The translations under genes were made by a program, and so were the position numbers. A DNA stretch of 62,241 bases from Verrucomicrobiota bacterium. Its GTDB lineage: Bacteria; Verrucomicrobiota; Verrucomicrobiia; Limisphaerales; CAIMTB01. Numbering within the stretch: the first letter of the stretch is position 1; every line of letters begins with the position of its first letter. Positions 1-8,143 of the stretch are shown here, in pieces. Below the pieces are notes generated by a model. The model made no database searches. It was not told the origin of the DNA and worked only from the letters and a program-made list of their open reading frames with translations. Where the stretch lies: positions 1-62,241 of the forward strand of contig CAUJJW010000101.1 in the NCBI GenBank assembly GCA_963205105.1, given 5' to 3'.

Positions 1-66
1 TTTGCGGTGCTTGTCTGGGGACCATGCTTGGTAATCGGGATGGTGCTGATCTGTACCGACAGCTAG
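1..66 (+). CDS. Possible 3' end of a membrane protein (partial)
   Basis: The first frame is open from the window edge to a TAG at 64-66. It encodes about 21 mostly hydrophobic residues ending in CTDS, which would suit a C-terminal membrane helix. The piece is too short to assign a family. The insertion sequence begins 26 bases further on. This could equally be chance, so confidence is low. Confidence 0.2.
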   Translation, partial: FAVLVWGPCLVIGMVLICTDS

Positions 67-91
67 TTCCGCTATGTTGCCCACATCAACT

Positions 92-108
92 CCTAGCAGC
101 CCGTCAAA
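92..108. repeat. IS left terminal inverted repeat
   Basis: 17 bp, cctagcagcccgtcaaa. It is an exact reverse complement of 1559-1575 and contains the transposase stop codon (TAG on the minus strand, 93-95). Confidence 0.9.
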
Positions 109-1499
109 GAAGGCCCATTTTCCAGGCAGCGACGGCGTGACGCCGCGCGGCGGCTCGCGAACACCACAATAGGTAGGGAGGCGAGAAGGAGAATTCCGGC
201 CCAACTCCACCTCGCGCCACCCGAGGTGCCAAGCACTACGAATGCTAATACGAGGAAAACGCCAATAAAAACCCACGAGCCGACCGCCAAGCCCCGTGGT
301 TTGGTCATCCCGAATGCCTTTCGGAGGAGCAGCCCCAAATTGTATGCCGCGGACCGGAGCCGGTAGAGCTTGGCAACCTCTTCCGTTCCTCGGACCCATG
401 CCCTTCGAGCACCCCCGGTCTCACACACATGAGCGAAGGTTCGTTCACATCGTTCGCTTCGCCACCGGCTGAGTCGACGCCCGCGGGCCCCGCTCACGCG
501 ACGTCGGTTCGCCCGAAACGCCGCCTCGTGTCCTTCAGGCTTGTCGGACCAGCGAAGCACTCGCTGTTTGCGCTCCGGGATGTAGGTCCGGATCCCTTTT
601 TTCGTGAGATCCACGATCAGCGCCGTCGCGTGGTAGCCCTTATCCGCCACGCACGCCTGAACGCAGCCATCGTTCCCGCTGGCCAGGAGGTTCTCGTCTG
701 CCGTTCGCAACGTCTCCGGTCCCGATTTCGTATCGCCCTGATGGGCGGGCTTCACTTCGGCCGCCACGATCGCCTCCGTCTCCAGATCCACCGCGTGTTC
801 GGCTTTGTACGCCAGATGCGTGCGTCCGTCCTTCATCTTCGTGATGCGACTGTCCGGATCGCTCGGACTTTCCCAGTCCTCGTTGGATACCTTCTTGCCG
901 GTTCGCCGGCGGTCGAGCCGACGCAAGTCGTCATCGGTGGGGTTGTCGTTCCCCTCGGCTGCGGCGAGCTTGCGCAAATAGTCCTTCCAGCCGTCCCCGC
1001 CGTCCTTGCGCACGATGGACTTCATGGCGGCGTTGGCTTCGAGCGTCGTGGCGTCGATGCCCAGCGTCTTGCCGCGCACCAGGCCGCGTTCGCGCAGCAG
1101 GTTCAGCACGAAGACGAAGACCTGTTGGAAGGCCTCGGCACACAGCCGTTTGCGGATCACGCTCATGGAGGCGTGGACCGGGGTGCTTTCGGTGACGGAG
1201 ATGCCGAGAAAAGTCCGCAGGGCAAAGCTGTCGGCACAGCGCCAGGCAATGCCCCGCTGGCTGTCGATGCCTTCGAAGTAACCGATCAGGAGCATCCGGA
1301 GGGAGACCCCGGGAGGAATCCCGGGCCGGCCGCCCTCCTTGTAGAACGGGGCGCAGAGCTCCTCGACGAAGGTGTCGAAGCTGCCGAAGCGAAGGACCTC
1401 GTTGAGTTTGGCGTAAAAGGGGTGGCCGGGGCCGAGGGCGATCTTCGCGGTGGGAACGAACAACTCGACCTGTTCGCCACGACGTTTTCCAAGGGCCAT
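93..1499 (-). CDS. IS1182-like DDE transposase
   Basis: 468 residues. The N-terminal part (about 15-120) resembles the InsH-type transposase N-terminal domain. A DDE nuclease core follows from about residue 140, with LGIDATTLEANAAM holding the first Asp, VADKGYHA the second, and a C-terminal RCERTFAHVCETGG-type segment the Glu. It should cut and rejoin DNA at the element's inverted repeats. After the usual end of the core (LLLRKAFGMTKPRG) there are about 65 more residues with two strongly hydrophobic stretches and a basic stretch, running to a stop inside the terminal repeat. That tail is probably read-through of the element's end and not a separate domain. ATG start at 1499, with about 60 bases from there to the right repeat. 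Confidence 0.88.
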   Translation of the reverse strand: MALGKRRGEQVELFVPTAKIALGPGHPFYAKLNEVLRFGSFDTFVEELCAPFYKEGGRPGIPPGVSLRMLLIGYFEGIDSQRGIAWRCADSFALRTFLGISVTESTPVHASMSVIRKRLCAEAFQQVFVFVLNLLRERGLVRGKTLGIDATTLEANAAMKSIVRKDGGDGWKDYLRKLAAAEGNDNPTDDDLRRLDRRRTGKKVSNEDWESPSDPDSRITKMKDGRTHLAYKAEHAVDLETEAIVAAEVKPAHQGDTKSGPETLRTADENLLASGNDGCVQACVADKGYHATALIVDLTKKGIRTYIPERKQRVLRWSDKPEGHEAAFRANRRRVSGARGRRLSRWRSERCERTFAHVCETGGARRAWVRGTEEVAKLYRLRSAAYNLGLLLRKAFGMTKPRGLAVGSWVFIGVFLVLAFVVLGTSGGARWSWAGILLLASLPIVVFASRRAASRRRCLENGPSLTGC

Positions 1500-1558
1500 G
1501 GGTGTGGCCCGAAGGATGCCTTCCCATTACCCTTTGAGACAAAGCCGAATCGTCGTTT

Positions 1559-1575
1559 TTTGACGGGCTGCTAGG
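1559..1575. repeat. IS right terminal inverted repeat
   Basis: tttgacgggctgctagg, the exact complement of 92-108. It lies upstream of the transposase start, so the element promoter should sit between it and 1499. Confidence 0.9.
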
Positions 1576-1641
1576 GTTCGGCCTCCCGGCACCACTGGAT
1601 ATCCGCCCTCAGAACCGAGAGGTTGCCGGGCCAGAGCCGGA

Positions 1642-1683
1642 TTGTTGTCCGATCTGGGTGCCATGCGGCATTTACTGGTACGG
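1642..1683 (+). other. Alternative upstream starts of the sigma-HEAT gene
   Basis: TTG at 1642 and ATG at 1663 are in frame with 1684 and would add 14 or 7 residues. No convincing Shine-Dalgarno sequence precedes any of the three starts, so the start is uncertain. Confidence 0.4.
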
Positions 1684-3933
1684 ATGAACGAAGACCGTCA
1701 GTTGCTCGCCGAGTTCTGCGCGGGCGGTTCAGAGCGCGCCTTTCGGGAGATTGTCGAGCGCAACCTGCCGCTCGTCTATGGCACCGCGATGCGCCTGCTG
1801 AACGGCGATTCGCATCTCGCGGAGGATGTCGCTCAAGCGGTCTTCTCGAACCTCGCTCGCAAAGCCCGATCCCTCCCGCGAGAGATCGTTTTGGCCGGCT
1901 GGCTGCATCGCGACACGCGATTCACGGCACTGGAAGTTCTGCGGAAGGAGCGGCGGAGGAAGGTCAGAGAACTGGAGGCTGCAGCCATGCACGAAGCCGA
2001 ATCAGAAGCTCATCCTATCGTCTGGTCATCGATTCAACCCATCCTCGATGAACTGCTGGATGAACTCGACGACGAGGATCGGCACGCTTTGCTTCTGCGA
2101 TTTCTAGAACGGCGCCCACTTCTCGCCGTTGGGAAGGCCTTGGGGATCACCGAAGACACGGCTCGGAAGCGTGTGCATCGGGCGCTCGAAAAGCTTCGGC
2201 GCAGTCTGGTCGCGCGTGGGATTACAACGACCGGTGGCGCACTCGGCGCGGTTCTGACCAGCCGGGGTGCTGGTCCTGTCCCGGCGGGATTGAGCGCGCG
2301 ACTCGCCATGTCGGCGTTGGCCACCGCCGGAACGAGCGCGCCTGGCGTTGGCCTTTACTCTCTTATGGCATCAACCAAAGTCATTACCCTGACCACGGCC
2401 GCCGCTGTTCTGCTGCTTGCCGGCGTCAGCACCGTGAAGTTCAACCGCACCACACCCGAGCACGACGGCGCATCGGAGTCGACGAGGCTCCGGACAGGGA
2501 GTGACCACCGCCCATCGCTTCTGAGTCGAATGTTCGGCCGGAACAAGGGACAGAACGAAGCACAAACCCAGTCCCCCGACGACGCCACAATTGGGTTGGC
2601 TTTGGAGCGACTTCAAAAGGCTCTGCACGATCCCAAACCCACGCGGAGAATTCCTGACGAAGCCATAGCTAAGGCCCTGGCGTCGATGGGTAGCCGGCGC
2701 GCTGCCGCGTTGCCGCTTTTATTGGACGCTCTCAGGAATGGTAGTGATCTCATCAGGAATCGCGCCGCGGATGCGCTCGGGCAAATTGGACCCGAGGCTC
2801 GCGAGGCTGTGCCGATCTTGATGCAACAGCTGCGCGAAGGCATGGCTCCTGAGCTCATTGTTTGGACCATAGAGCGGGTGGCTCCGTCGCCAGATCTTGT
2901 TCCTGAGTTGGTCGCCGGGTTGAAGGACAACCCTGCAAGTTGGTTGACGCTCGCGAACAGTCTTACAACGCCCACCTGGGGAGATGCCAGCGTGGTAAGT
3001 GAGGCCGTCCGGCCGTTGCTCGAAGATCCCAATCCGCAAACGCGTCAAATCGCCGCCTATGCGCTGGCCATGCTCTTGAGAGGTGAGGCCGGAGAGGACG
3101 TTCGAAAAGCAACCATCGAAGGCCTCAAGTCCCCGGACATGGAGTTGCAGTCCGTGGCACTGTCGGCGCTGCGCAACATGGGCTCGGACCCAAAGGATCC
3201 CGCAGGGCGTGTAACGCGAGAACGGCTAGGATCCGGCGTTGTCGAAGCCGTACCGGCGCTCATTGATATCGCGAATCAAAGTGGACGAAAGGACTTACAG
3301 CACAGTGCTTTGGAGCTGCTGGATGCGATCGATCCCAGCCTGCGACCGGAGAATCCGGGGATGCAGACACTACTTCGGTCCCGTGAGGAGGCGGCTGCCT
3401 TCGAGTTCAAAGCCCGAGCTGGACAGATGACGGTGCCGGAGCTCGTTGATGGCATAAAGCACTACCCCGATGCCGTTGGGGGGATCGCGGAGGTGCTTGC
3501 TGGGCTTGGCCCAGATGCGAAAGCTGCGCTTCCTGATCTGCATGCCGTGCTAAATTCACGGACATCTGTTTCTGACTCGTCGGTGGCGGATGCGGCAAGG
3601 CGTTCCATGGAGATTGACCGGGTCGTCGATGCCATCCGTCGGATTGCTCCGAACCAGCCAACACCGGTATTCAAGGAATCCGAGGTGAGTGCCGTGTTTG
3701 AGGTCTTGGAAGAGGTCTGGCGCGGTTCCGATCCTGGTCGTGGCCAGATTCTGAAGACCGCAGTCTCATCCGCGTTGAGTGATATTCCCCAGGGCAGTAC
3801 CGCCAGATTGACAGCAGATCAAATGCGACTGCTCTTGGATTCGATTCAGGCGGCGGATAGATCGACCTATGAGTCGGTGCTGGCAAAAGTCGTGGGATTC
3901 AGCCCCGGCTTCGCGGTGCCAGTGAAGCCGTGA
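1684..3933 (+). CDS. ECF sigma factor fused to membrane anchor and HEAT repeats
   Basis: About 749 residues from the ATG at 1684 (MNEDRQLL). Upstream in-frame ATG (1663) and TTG (1642) starts are possible, but the sigma domain begins right after 1684. Residues about 15-85 are sigma-70 region 2 (FREIVERNLPLVYGTAMRLL, then AEDVAQAVFSNLAR). Residues about 120-178 are region 4 with the HTH (LLAVGKALGITEDTARKRVH). A hydrophobic segment at about 232-253 would be a membrane helix. From about 310 there are repeated ALPLLLDAL, EAVPILMQQL and EAVPALIDIA units typical of HEAT repeats. The predicted layout is a cytoplasmic sigma domain tethered to an exported repeat domain that may act as sensor or anti-sigma module. 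No separate anti-sigma gene is adjacent. Sigma-repeat fusions are known in Verrucomicrobiota and Planctomycetota. The signal is unknown. Confidence 0.85.
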   Translation: MNEDRQLLAEFCAGGSERAFREIVERNLPLVYGTAMRLLNGDSHLAEDVAQAVFSNLARKARSLPREIVLAGWLHRDTRFTALEVLRKERRRKVRELEAAAMHEAESEAHPIVWSSIQPILDELLDELDDEDRHALLLRFLERRPLLAVGKALGITEDTARKRVHRALEKLRRSLVARGITTTGGALGAVLTSRGAGPVPAGLSARLAMSALATAGTSAPGVGLYSLMASTKVITLTTAAAVLLLAGVSTVKFNRTTPEHDGASESTRLRTGSDHRPSLLSRMFGRNKGQNEAQTQSPDDATIGLALERLQKALHDPKPTRRIPDEAIAKALASMGSRRAAALPLLLDALRNGSDLIRNRAADALGQIGPEAREAVPILMQQLREGMAPELIVWTIERVAPSPDLVPELVAGLKDNPASWLTLANSLTTPTWGDASVVSEAVRPLLEDPNPQTRQIAAYALAMLLRGEAGEDVRKATIEGLKSPDMELQSVALSALRNMGSDPKDPAGRVTRERLGSGVVEAVPALIDIANQSGRKDLQHSALELLDAIDPSLRPENPGMQTLLRSREEAAAFEFKARAGQMTVPELVDGIKHYPDAVGGIAEVLAGLGPDAKAALPDLHAVLNSRTSVSDSSVADAARRSMEIDRVVDAIRRIAPNQPTPVFKESEVSAVFEVLEEVWRGSDPGRGQILKTAVSSALSDIPQGSTARLTADQMRLLLDSIQAADRSTYESVLAKVVGFSPGFAVPVKP

Positions 3934-3991
3934 CGAGGTTGGGGCCACGATTGTGAGCATCCATGAGAAGAAACCAGGGAAACGATAACGA

Positions 3992-4264
3992 CTAAGCTGC
4001 GCCCTTGATGAGCCCTTTTTCTACCAACGCCGCCCGCAGCTCGTCGGCGAGGGTGATGACGCTGGCGAGGTCGGTGGCCGCGGCCTGATTGGCGTTGGGC
4101 CGCTGGGCGGTTGGCTTCGCGCCGTGGAAGCCGACCATCGAGGAGGTTCCCGCGCCGATCTGAAATTCCCAGGACAGGCTTCCCGCGTGGCGCTTCAGGC
4201 CTCCGTCCGCCACGTTCAAGATCAAGTACACGGCCGGGAAAGTCCCGCTGGCGGGATCGGCGTA
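3992..4264 (-). pseudogene. 3' fragment of a phage structural protein
   Basis: Open from just after a stop to 3992, encoding about 90 residues. The end reads SSMVGFHGAKPTAQRPNANQ, then a short helix DELRAALVEKGLIKGAA. That kind of C-terminus (GFxGAxP...RDALVxxGLIKG) is seen on structural proteins of phages and prophages in Verrucomicrobiota. The beginning is missing: the frame runs directly into the truncated four-helix-bundle piece upstream. I read it as a decayed prophage tail-gene fragment. The family call rests on remembered motif similarity. Confidence 0.5.
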
Positions 4265-4271
4265 TTAAGAT

Positions 4272-4406
4272 CGACGCGCGACGGAGCTGGGAGATCAGGC
4301 CGAACTTCTCGCTATCAGGAAACTGACGCGTCAGTTCGTAGATGTTGCGGACTAGGCTGCGGCCGAGTTGCCATACCTCGAGGTCGCGATAGTCGTTGAT
4401 CGCCAT
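4272..4406 (-). pseudogene. Truncated four-helix-bundle (S23/IVP-type) gene
   Basis: The first 45 codons (MAINDYRDLEVWQLGRSLV through SQLRRAS) match the start of the four-helix-bundle proteins related to 23S rRNA intervening-sequence proteins, which are normally about 115-130 residues. After RRAS the expected continuation (VSIPSNIAEG-like) is absent and the frame enters the neighbouring phage fragment. The gene is therefore broken by deletion or recombination. An ATG at 4406 is present but no strong ribosome binding site is seen. Confidence 0.7.
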
Positions 4407-4456
4407 ATGCGGATAACGGAGGGAAGCGGCGATTCCTTACAGGCGGCGCATGTCGA

Positions 4457-4741
4457 CCCCATTCGCCATTCACCATTCACCAGTGCTTGGAGCGGCTGCT
4501 TGGTGGTCGCCTCTTCGAACGTCGTTTCCTCCAGGTCCCAGTCGTCGCCGGTGAAGGTGATGTCGATCGAGGCGTCTGCCAGCGCCGTGGCATCGAGGGC
4601 GGCGTTCAGGGTGCCCTTCATGGCGAAGGCAGAGCCCCCAGCGACCTTGACGAACGAGTCGGCCGTCCGCTCCCAGTAGGCGTGAAAGCCGTTGGTCAGC
4701 GCGTCGCCGGGGACGGGCTGGAAGATCAGAGACGGCTTGGC
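4457..4741 (-). pseudogene. Internal fragment of a phage tail-region gene
   Basis: About 94 codons reading SLIFQPVPGDALTNGFHAYW, then GGSAFAMKGTLNAALDATAL, then FTGDDWDLEETTF and ending VNGEWRMG. It lies on the same strand as the tail-protein fragment upstream but in another frame, and overlaps it by only a few bases. The composition suits a phage tail or baseplate protein, but I cannot name a specific family. There is no start codon in a sensible context and no complete domain, so it is treated as decayed prophage DNA. Confidence 0.45.
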
Positions 4742-5021
4742 TGCCCGTGAGGGCGAAGTTCCCCCGGTCTCGGAACGAGACACCGTCGGCGGTCCAGGCT
4801 TTGTCCCGGTTGGTGAACCTCACCGTTAGGAGGTTGTAGGTGCATTCCCAACCGCCGGCGTCCATGTCAGGCGGGTCGGTGAAGTCGTCCTCATCCCAGG
4901 CCACCGTCGCTTCGCCTTCCCGCACGAGGCGCAGGCCGATCTTGCCGGTGACGGGATCGATGACGGGAAAGGCGTCGATGTTCTCGATCAGGGAGCCCAA
5001 CACCTGGTTGAACGAGGCCAT
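4737..5021 (-). pseudogene. Fragment of a phage tail protein (PF13550-like)
   Basis: About 95 codons beginning MASFNQVLGS. The diagnostic part is LLTVRFTNRDKAWTADGVSF followed by RDRGNFALTG. This resembles the 'vvFTNRDrdYkedav...D.GNF..tG' signature of the putative phage tail protein family also found in host-attachment proteins. The family members are several hundred residues long, so this is a piece. It stops where a different frame begins at about 4740, and its upstream edge at 5021 abuts a plus-strand DUF1080 fragment. Both edges look like recombination joints. Confidence 0.6.
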
Positions 5022-5231
5022 GGCCCAAGAATCACCGTCGTGCTCAACGGCGAGGTCGTGAACGAGATCGACCTGACCCAGTGGAAGGACGGCAAAATCA
5101 ATCCCGATGGCTCCGAGATGCCCCAATGGCTCCAAGGCAAAACCTGGCCCGAACTGCCAACCCAAGGCCGCATCGGCTTCCGAGGCCGCCACGCGGGGGC
5201 TGGCATCGAGTTTCGGAACGTGAAGCGGATA
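5022..5231 (+). pseudogene. C-terminal fragment of a DUF1080 protein
   Basis: Seventy codons reading ITVVLNGEVVNEIDLTQW, then NPDGSEMPQWLQGK, then LPTQGRIGFRGRHAGAGIEF and ending RNVKRI. This is the usual C-terminal half of the DUF1080 (3-keto-disaccharide hydrolase-like, jelly-roll) fold: a strand with the 'LNG' turn, the 'NPDG' loop and the closing 'G.IGF.g.h.g..ieFRN' strands. The N-terminal two-thirds is missing and the upstream joint is with a phage fragment on the opposite strand. It is unrelated in detail to the intact DUF1080 gene at 27648-28388. Confidence 0.75.
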
Positions 5232-5358
5232 GGCGGTGGCGGTGGTTCCTTTTTTGCACTTCGCAAAAAAATGTCCTCCGAAATGTCGAAACGGGGGGTG
5301 TCCAAACGACGGGACCATGAGCCAGGAATGCTGCCTGGCGCGGTCAACAAAACATCAT

Positions 5359-5799
5359 ATGATAAAATCGAAATTCCATCTCGTCGTCACCGCCGCTATC
5401 GCACTGGCCTGCAGCCCTGCGCTGAAGGCCGACTCCTTCACGCTGCTCATGTATGAATCCAAGACAGATCTCGCCGCCCGCACGGATCCGCAGAAGGCTC
5501 CCGCCTACTGGGCTGCCTATGGTGGCTACGCAAAGCAACTCGCTGAAGCGGGCATTCTTCGCGGCGGCACCGCGCTGCCCGGCAATGCCGAAACGAAAAC
5601 GGTGACGCTCACCCAAGGCAAAGCGCAGGAGACGGACAAGCCATTCGCGACCTCGGACCTCGAACTGGGCGGTTACTTCATCATCGAGGTGCCGGATCAG
5701 GCGGCGGCGGTGAAGTGGGCCAAGAAGGCCCCGGGCCTCGCCACCGGAGCCATCGAGGTGAAACGCCATTTCCCAAACCCCACCATGCCGTCCAAGTGA
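5359..5799 (+). CDS. Exported YCII-domain (DGPF-like) protein
   Basis: 146 residues from the ATG at 5359. Residues 1-24 form a signal peptide (MIKSKFHLVVTAAIALACSP, cleavage near ALKA). The rest is a YCII-type ferredoxin-like fold: FTLLMYESKTDLA at the start, KPFATSDLELGGYFIIEVPD in the middle and AAVKWAKKAP near the end. YCII domains are small dimeric folds often encoded with ECF42 sigma factors, as here. Most are cytoplasmic, so the leader is unusual. The gene is followed after 21 bases by a second YCII gene and then the sigma factor, all on one strand and probably one operon. Function unknown. Confidence 0.8.
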   Translation: MIKSKFHLVVTAAIALACSPALKADSFTLLMYESKTDLAARTDPQKAPAYWAAYGGYAKQLAEAGILRGGTALPGNAETKTVTLTQGKAQETDKPFATSDLELGGYFIIEVPDQAAAVKWAKKAPGLATGAIEVKRHFPNPTMPSK

Positions 5800-5820
5800 T
5801 TCCAACAAGCACACAACATC

Positions 5821-6189
5821 ATGCAATACGCTCTCCTTTTCCACGAATCTGCCGCTGACTTCGCCCTTCGTAATGACCCCGAAAAAGCCGGGGCCTACTG
5901 GGCAGCCTGGACCGCCTACATTGGCACGCTGAACCAAAGCGGCATCGTCGTCAGCGGTGCCGGCCTGCTGCCACCAGACACCGCCACGACGGTCCGCATC
6001 CGCGATGGCAAGCGCCAGGTTCACGACGGACCCTACGCCGAATCCAAAGAGATGCTGGGCGGCTTGTTTGTGATTGAAGTGCCTGATCTGGACACCGCGC
6101 TGGAATGGGCGGCCCGGGCACCGGCTTCGGGTTATGGCTCCACCGAGGTGCGCCCGCTGCTCCCACCGATGCCTCCGGTCCAAGCCTGA
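5821..6189 (+). CDS. YCII-domain (DGPF) protein
   Basis: 122 residues, close to the usual family length. It starts MQYALLFHESAADFALRNDP and carries the family signature DGPYAESKEMLGGLFVIEVP followed by LDTALEWAARAP. It has no signal peptide, so it should be cytoplasmic, in contrast to its exported neighbour. The stop is 8 bases before the sigma-factor start, which points to co-transcription. YCII proteins next to ECF42 sigma factors are a recurrent pairing. They are thought to be partners or targets of the sigma factor, but the biochemical role is unproven. Confidence 0.88.
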   Translation: MQYALLFHESAADFALRNDPEKAGAYWAAWTAYIGTLNQSGIVVSGAGLLPPDTATTVRIRDGKRQVHDGPYAESKEMLGGLFVIEVPDLDTALEWAARAPASGYGSTEVRPLLPPMPPVQA

Positions 6190-6197
6190 GCCTGATC

Positions 6198-7436
6198 ATG
6201 ACGCCTCCTGTCCATGACGCCGTCGTCGCCTGCGCCCGCGATTCCTATTCGCAGCTGCTGTCGTTTGTCGCGTCGAGGGCAGGAGGCGATTTGTCGAGCG
6301 CCGAGGACGCCCTCAGCGAGGCTTTCCTCGCGGCGCTTCAACGCTGGCCGCTCGAAGGCGTGCCGGATCGGCCGGATGCCTGGCTGCTGACCGTTGCGCG
6401 GAGACGATTGATGGATCTGCAGCGACGGGAGAACACACGGGTGAAATCGACAGACATGCTGCTACACGCGCTGAGCCAGGCAGAAGCTGCGGTCGATGAG
6501 GGGCATGATTTCAACGATGACCGGCTGAAGCTGCTGTTTGTCTGCGGACATCCGGCCATCGATGCCTCGGCGCGCACGCCGCTGATGCTGCAAACCGTGC
6601 TGGGCATGAAGGCCGAGCGGATCGCCTCGGCGTTTCTTGTGCCGCCTCCGGCCATGAGCCAGCGGTTGGTGCGGGCCAAGGCCAAGATCCACGCGGCCGG
6701 CATTCCATTCCAGATACCCTCCGCCGAGGAGTGGCCCGAGCGGCTGGCCTTTGTGCTGGACGCGATCTACGTGGCCTTCAACGCAGGTTGGGAAACCACC
6801 GCGCAGGACGCGCCCGGCCATGCGGGTCTCGTCAGCGAGGCGATCTACCTGGCCCGGGCTCTCATCCAACTGGTGCCCGATTTCCCCGAGGCGTTGGGGC
6901 TGCTCTCGCTGATGTTGCATGTGCATGCCCGGCAGGCCGCGAGATGCGGCGCTGATGGCAGGTTCATCCCGCTGCCTCAGCAAGACCCGTCGTTGTGGTT
7001 GCCCAAGCTCATCGAAGAGGCCGAGCAACGGCTTTGCGAGGCAGCTGCTTTCGGGCAGCCGGGTCGCTTTCAAATCGAGGCAGCCATCCAGTCTGTGCAT
7101 GCGCAGCGAGCAGTGTCTGGCCGCATCAACTGGCCCATGATCGAAGGCTTTTATCGAGTGCTGCGAAGCCATACGAATGCCATCGGTGCTCGCATCGGCC
7201 ATGCGCTGGCGCTCGCCCAGGTCCGCGGCGCCGCCGAAGCGATGGCCGAACTGGATACGCTGCCCGGATCGCAGGTTCAGTGTCACCAACCCTACTGGGT
7301 GGCCCGCGGGCATCTTCTGCGACAGTTGGGAGATTTGGCGAAATCGCGAGAAGCCTACCAGCGTGCCATTGGTCTGACTGAAGATCCTTCGGTGCGCGAT
7401 TTCTTGGTGGAGTCGATGAACCAGCAAGGCCGGTGA
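6198..7436 (+). CDS. ECF42-type RNA polymerase sigma factor
   Basis: 412 residues from the ATG at 6198, eight bases after the YCII stop. Region 2 lies at about 5-75 (DSYSQLLSFVASRAGGDLSS, AEDALSEAFLAALQRWP, then DAWLLTVARRRLMDLQRREN). Region 4 is at about 105-165 (LMLQTVLGMKAERIASAFLV). A long C-terminal extension (about 170-412) with TPR-like helices follows: AIYVAFNAGWE, then SEAIYLARALIQLVPDFPEA, then repeated A-rich helices. This extension is the hallmark of ECF42 and is thought to regulate activity instead of an anti-sigma factor. It probably drives its own operon with the YCII genes. The stop overlaps the next start. Confidence 0.9.
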   Translation: MTPPVHDAVVACARDSYSQLLSFVASRAGGDLSSAEDALSEAFLAALQRWPLEGVPDRPDAWLLTVARRRLMDLQRRENTRVKSTDMLLHALSQAEAAVDEGHDFNDDRLKLLFVCGHPAIDASARTPLMLQTVLGMKAERIASAFLVPPPAMSQRLVRAKAKIHAAGIPFQIPSAEEWPERLAFVLDAIYVAFNAGWETTAQDAPGHAGLVSEAIYLARALIQLVPDFPEALGLLSLMLHVHARQAARCGADGRFIPLPQQDPSLWLPKLIEEAEQRLCEAAAFGQPGRFQIEAAIQSVHAQRAVSGRINWPMIEGFYRVLRSHTNAIGARIGHALALAQVRGAAEAMAELDTLPGSQVQCHQPYWVARGHLLRQLGDLAKSREAYQRAIGLTEDPSVRDFLVESMNQQGR

Positions 7437-7657
7437 TGAGAATGCTCAGCTCGGAGTTTCAATGGGGGCGAGTCCCGACATTGGACAGACAACTGAGCGT
7501 TCGAGAGACCGCGGAGGCCTTGGATCTTTGCGAAAAGACCGTTCTACGACTCATCGACAGTCGGTTGTTGCGGGCGTCCACCGCGTTCCGTCACTTCCTG
7601 ATTCCCCGATCTGAAATCATCCGGGTCCTTGAACAAACCAACCAGGCGGATCAGTAG
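7436..7657 (+). CDS. Small excisionase-like HTH protein
   Basis: 73 residues. The ATG at 7436 overlaps the sigma-factor stop (TGATG), with a GTG one codon earlier as an alternative. Residues about 15-65 form an excisionase/MerR-like winged helix: QLSVRETAEALDLCEKTVLR, then LIDSRLLRASTAFRHFLIP, then RSEIIRVLEQ. Such domains bind short DNA sites in phage excisionases, plasmid regulators and small stand-alone regulators. Translational coupling to the sigma factor suggests it belongs to the same regulatory unit, not to a phage, although phage remnants lie 2.4 kb upstream. Target unknown. Confidence 0.7.
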   Translation: MRMLSSEFQWGRVPTLDRQLSVRETAEALDLCEKTVLRLIDSRLLRASTAFRHFLIPRSEIIRVLEQTNQADQ

Positions 7658-8143
7658 CGCTCATCCAACAAACTCCACTCGTTGATTGTCCGGACCTGAC
7701 CCCATTGTCCCGGAGGGGCTGCGTCGCCGTGCCCCAGTAGATCGTTATGGGGCCCCGGTCGGGCACGGTGATCGCGGTCGAGTCGGAAGTGCCCCGGCTC
7801 ACGGGGCCGTTCCAAGCCACGTCATCGTCGAAGCGGATCTCGTCCAAGCGATCCACCGGCCGTGGCAGACGATGGCCGCGGAGCAGGTGTCATACTTGAA
7901 GCCGACCGTCTCTCGCCACGTTGCTCAGGACGGCCTACAGTCGCTGCGGCATGTGGCCCATCTCCGAGCGTTACCAACCAGGCGTATTGGACGCACCGTC
8001 CCTGGAGTGGGTGGCCTGCATGAGTCCGATGGATGTTCTGTTTCGTGGCACCTTGGGGTGGGAGGGAACCGAGTCGAAATTCGGGGCCCATGGGCCGCGG
8101 ATACAGGATTGGCTGCGGGTTCTGGCGGGGTTCGCTTGATTCG
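7658..8143. other. Stretch without a recognisable gene
   Basis: Several overlapping open frames exist on both strands (for example 7617-7856 minus and 7921-8139 plus), but none shows a known motif, sensible start or conserved-looking composition. The segment probably contains the promoter of the sigma-kinase pair and may hold decayed coding sequence. Confidence 0.5.

Larger units (their letters stand above)
92..1575 (-). mobile_element. Insertion sequence, IS1182-like, complete
   Basis: A 1484-bp element is bounded by a perfect 17-bp inverted repeat (cctagcagcccgtcaaa at the left, its complement at the right) and contains one transposase gene on the minus strand. The transposase stop codon lies inside the left repeat, so the gene fills the element to its end. 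No clear target-site duplication is visible in the flanks (aact on the left, gttc on the right). That suggests old flanks, a rearrangement after insertion, or a very short duplication. The element looks intact and possibly active. Confidence 0.85.

Noticed and set aside
429..1574. 381-residue plus-strand open frame
   Set aside because: It is antisense to the transposase and ends in the IS terminal repeat. No domain is seen, and open antisense frames are expected at this GC content.
7617..8139. Overlapping small frames on both strands
   Set aside because: None shows a recognisable motif or supported start; listed only as a region without a gene.
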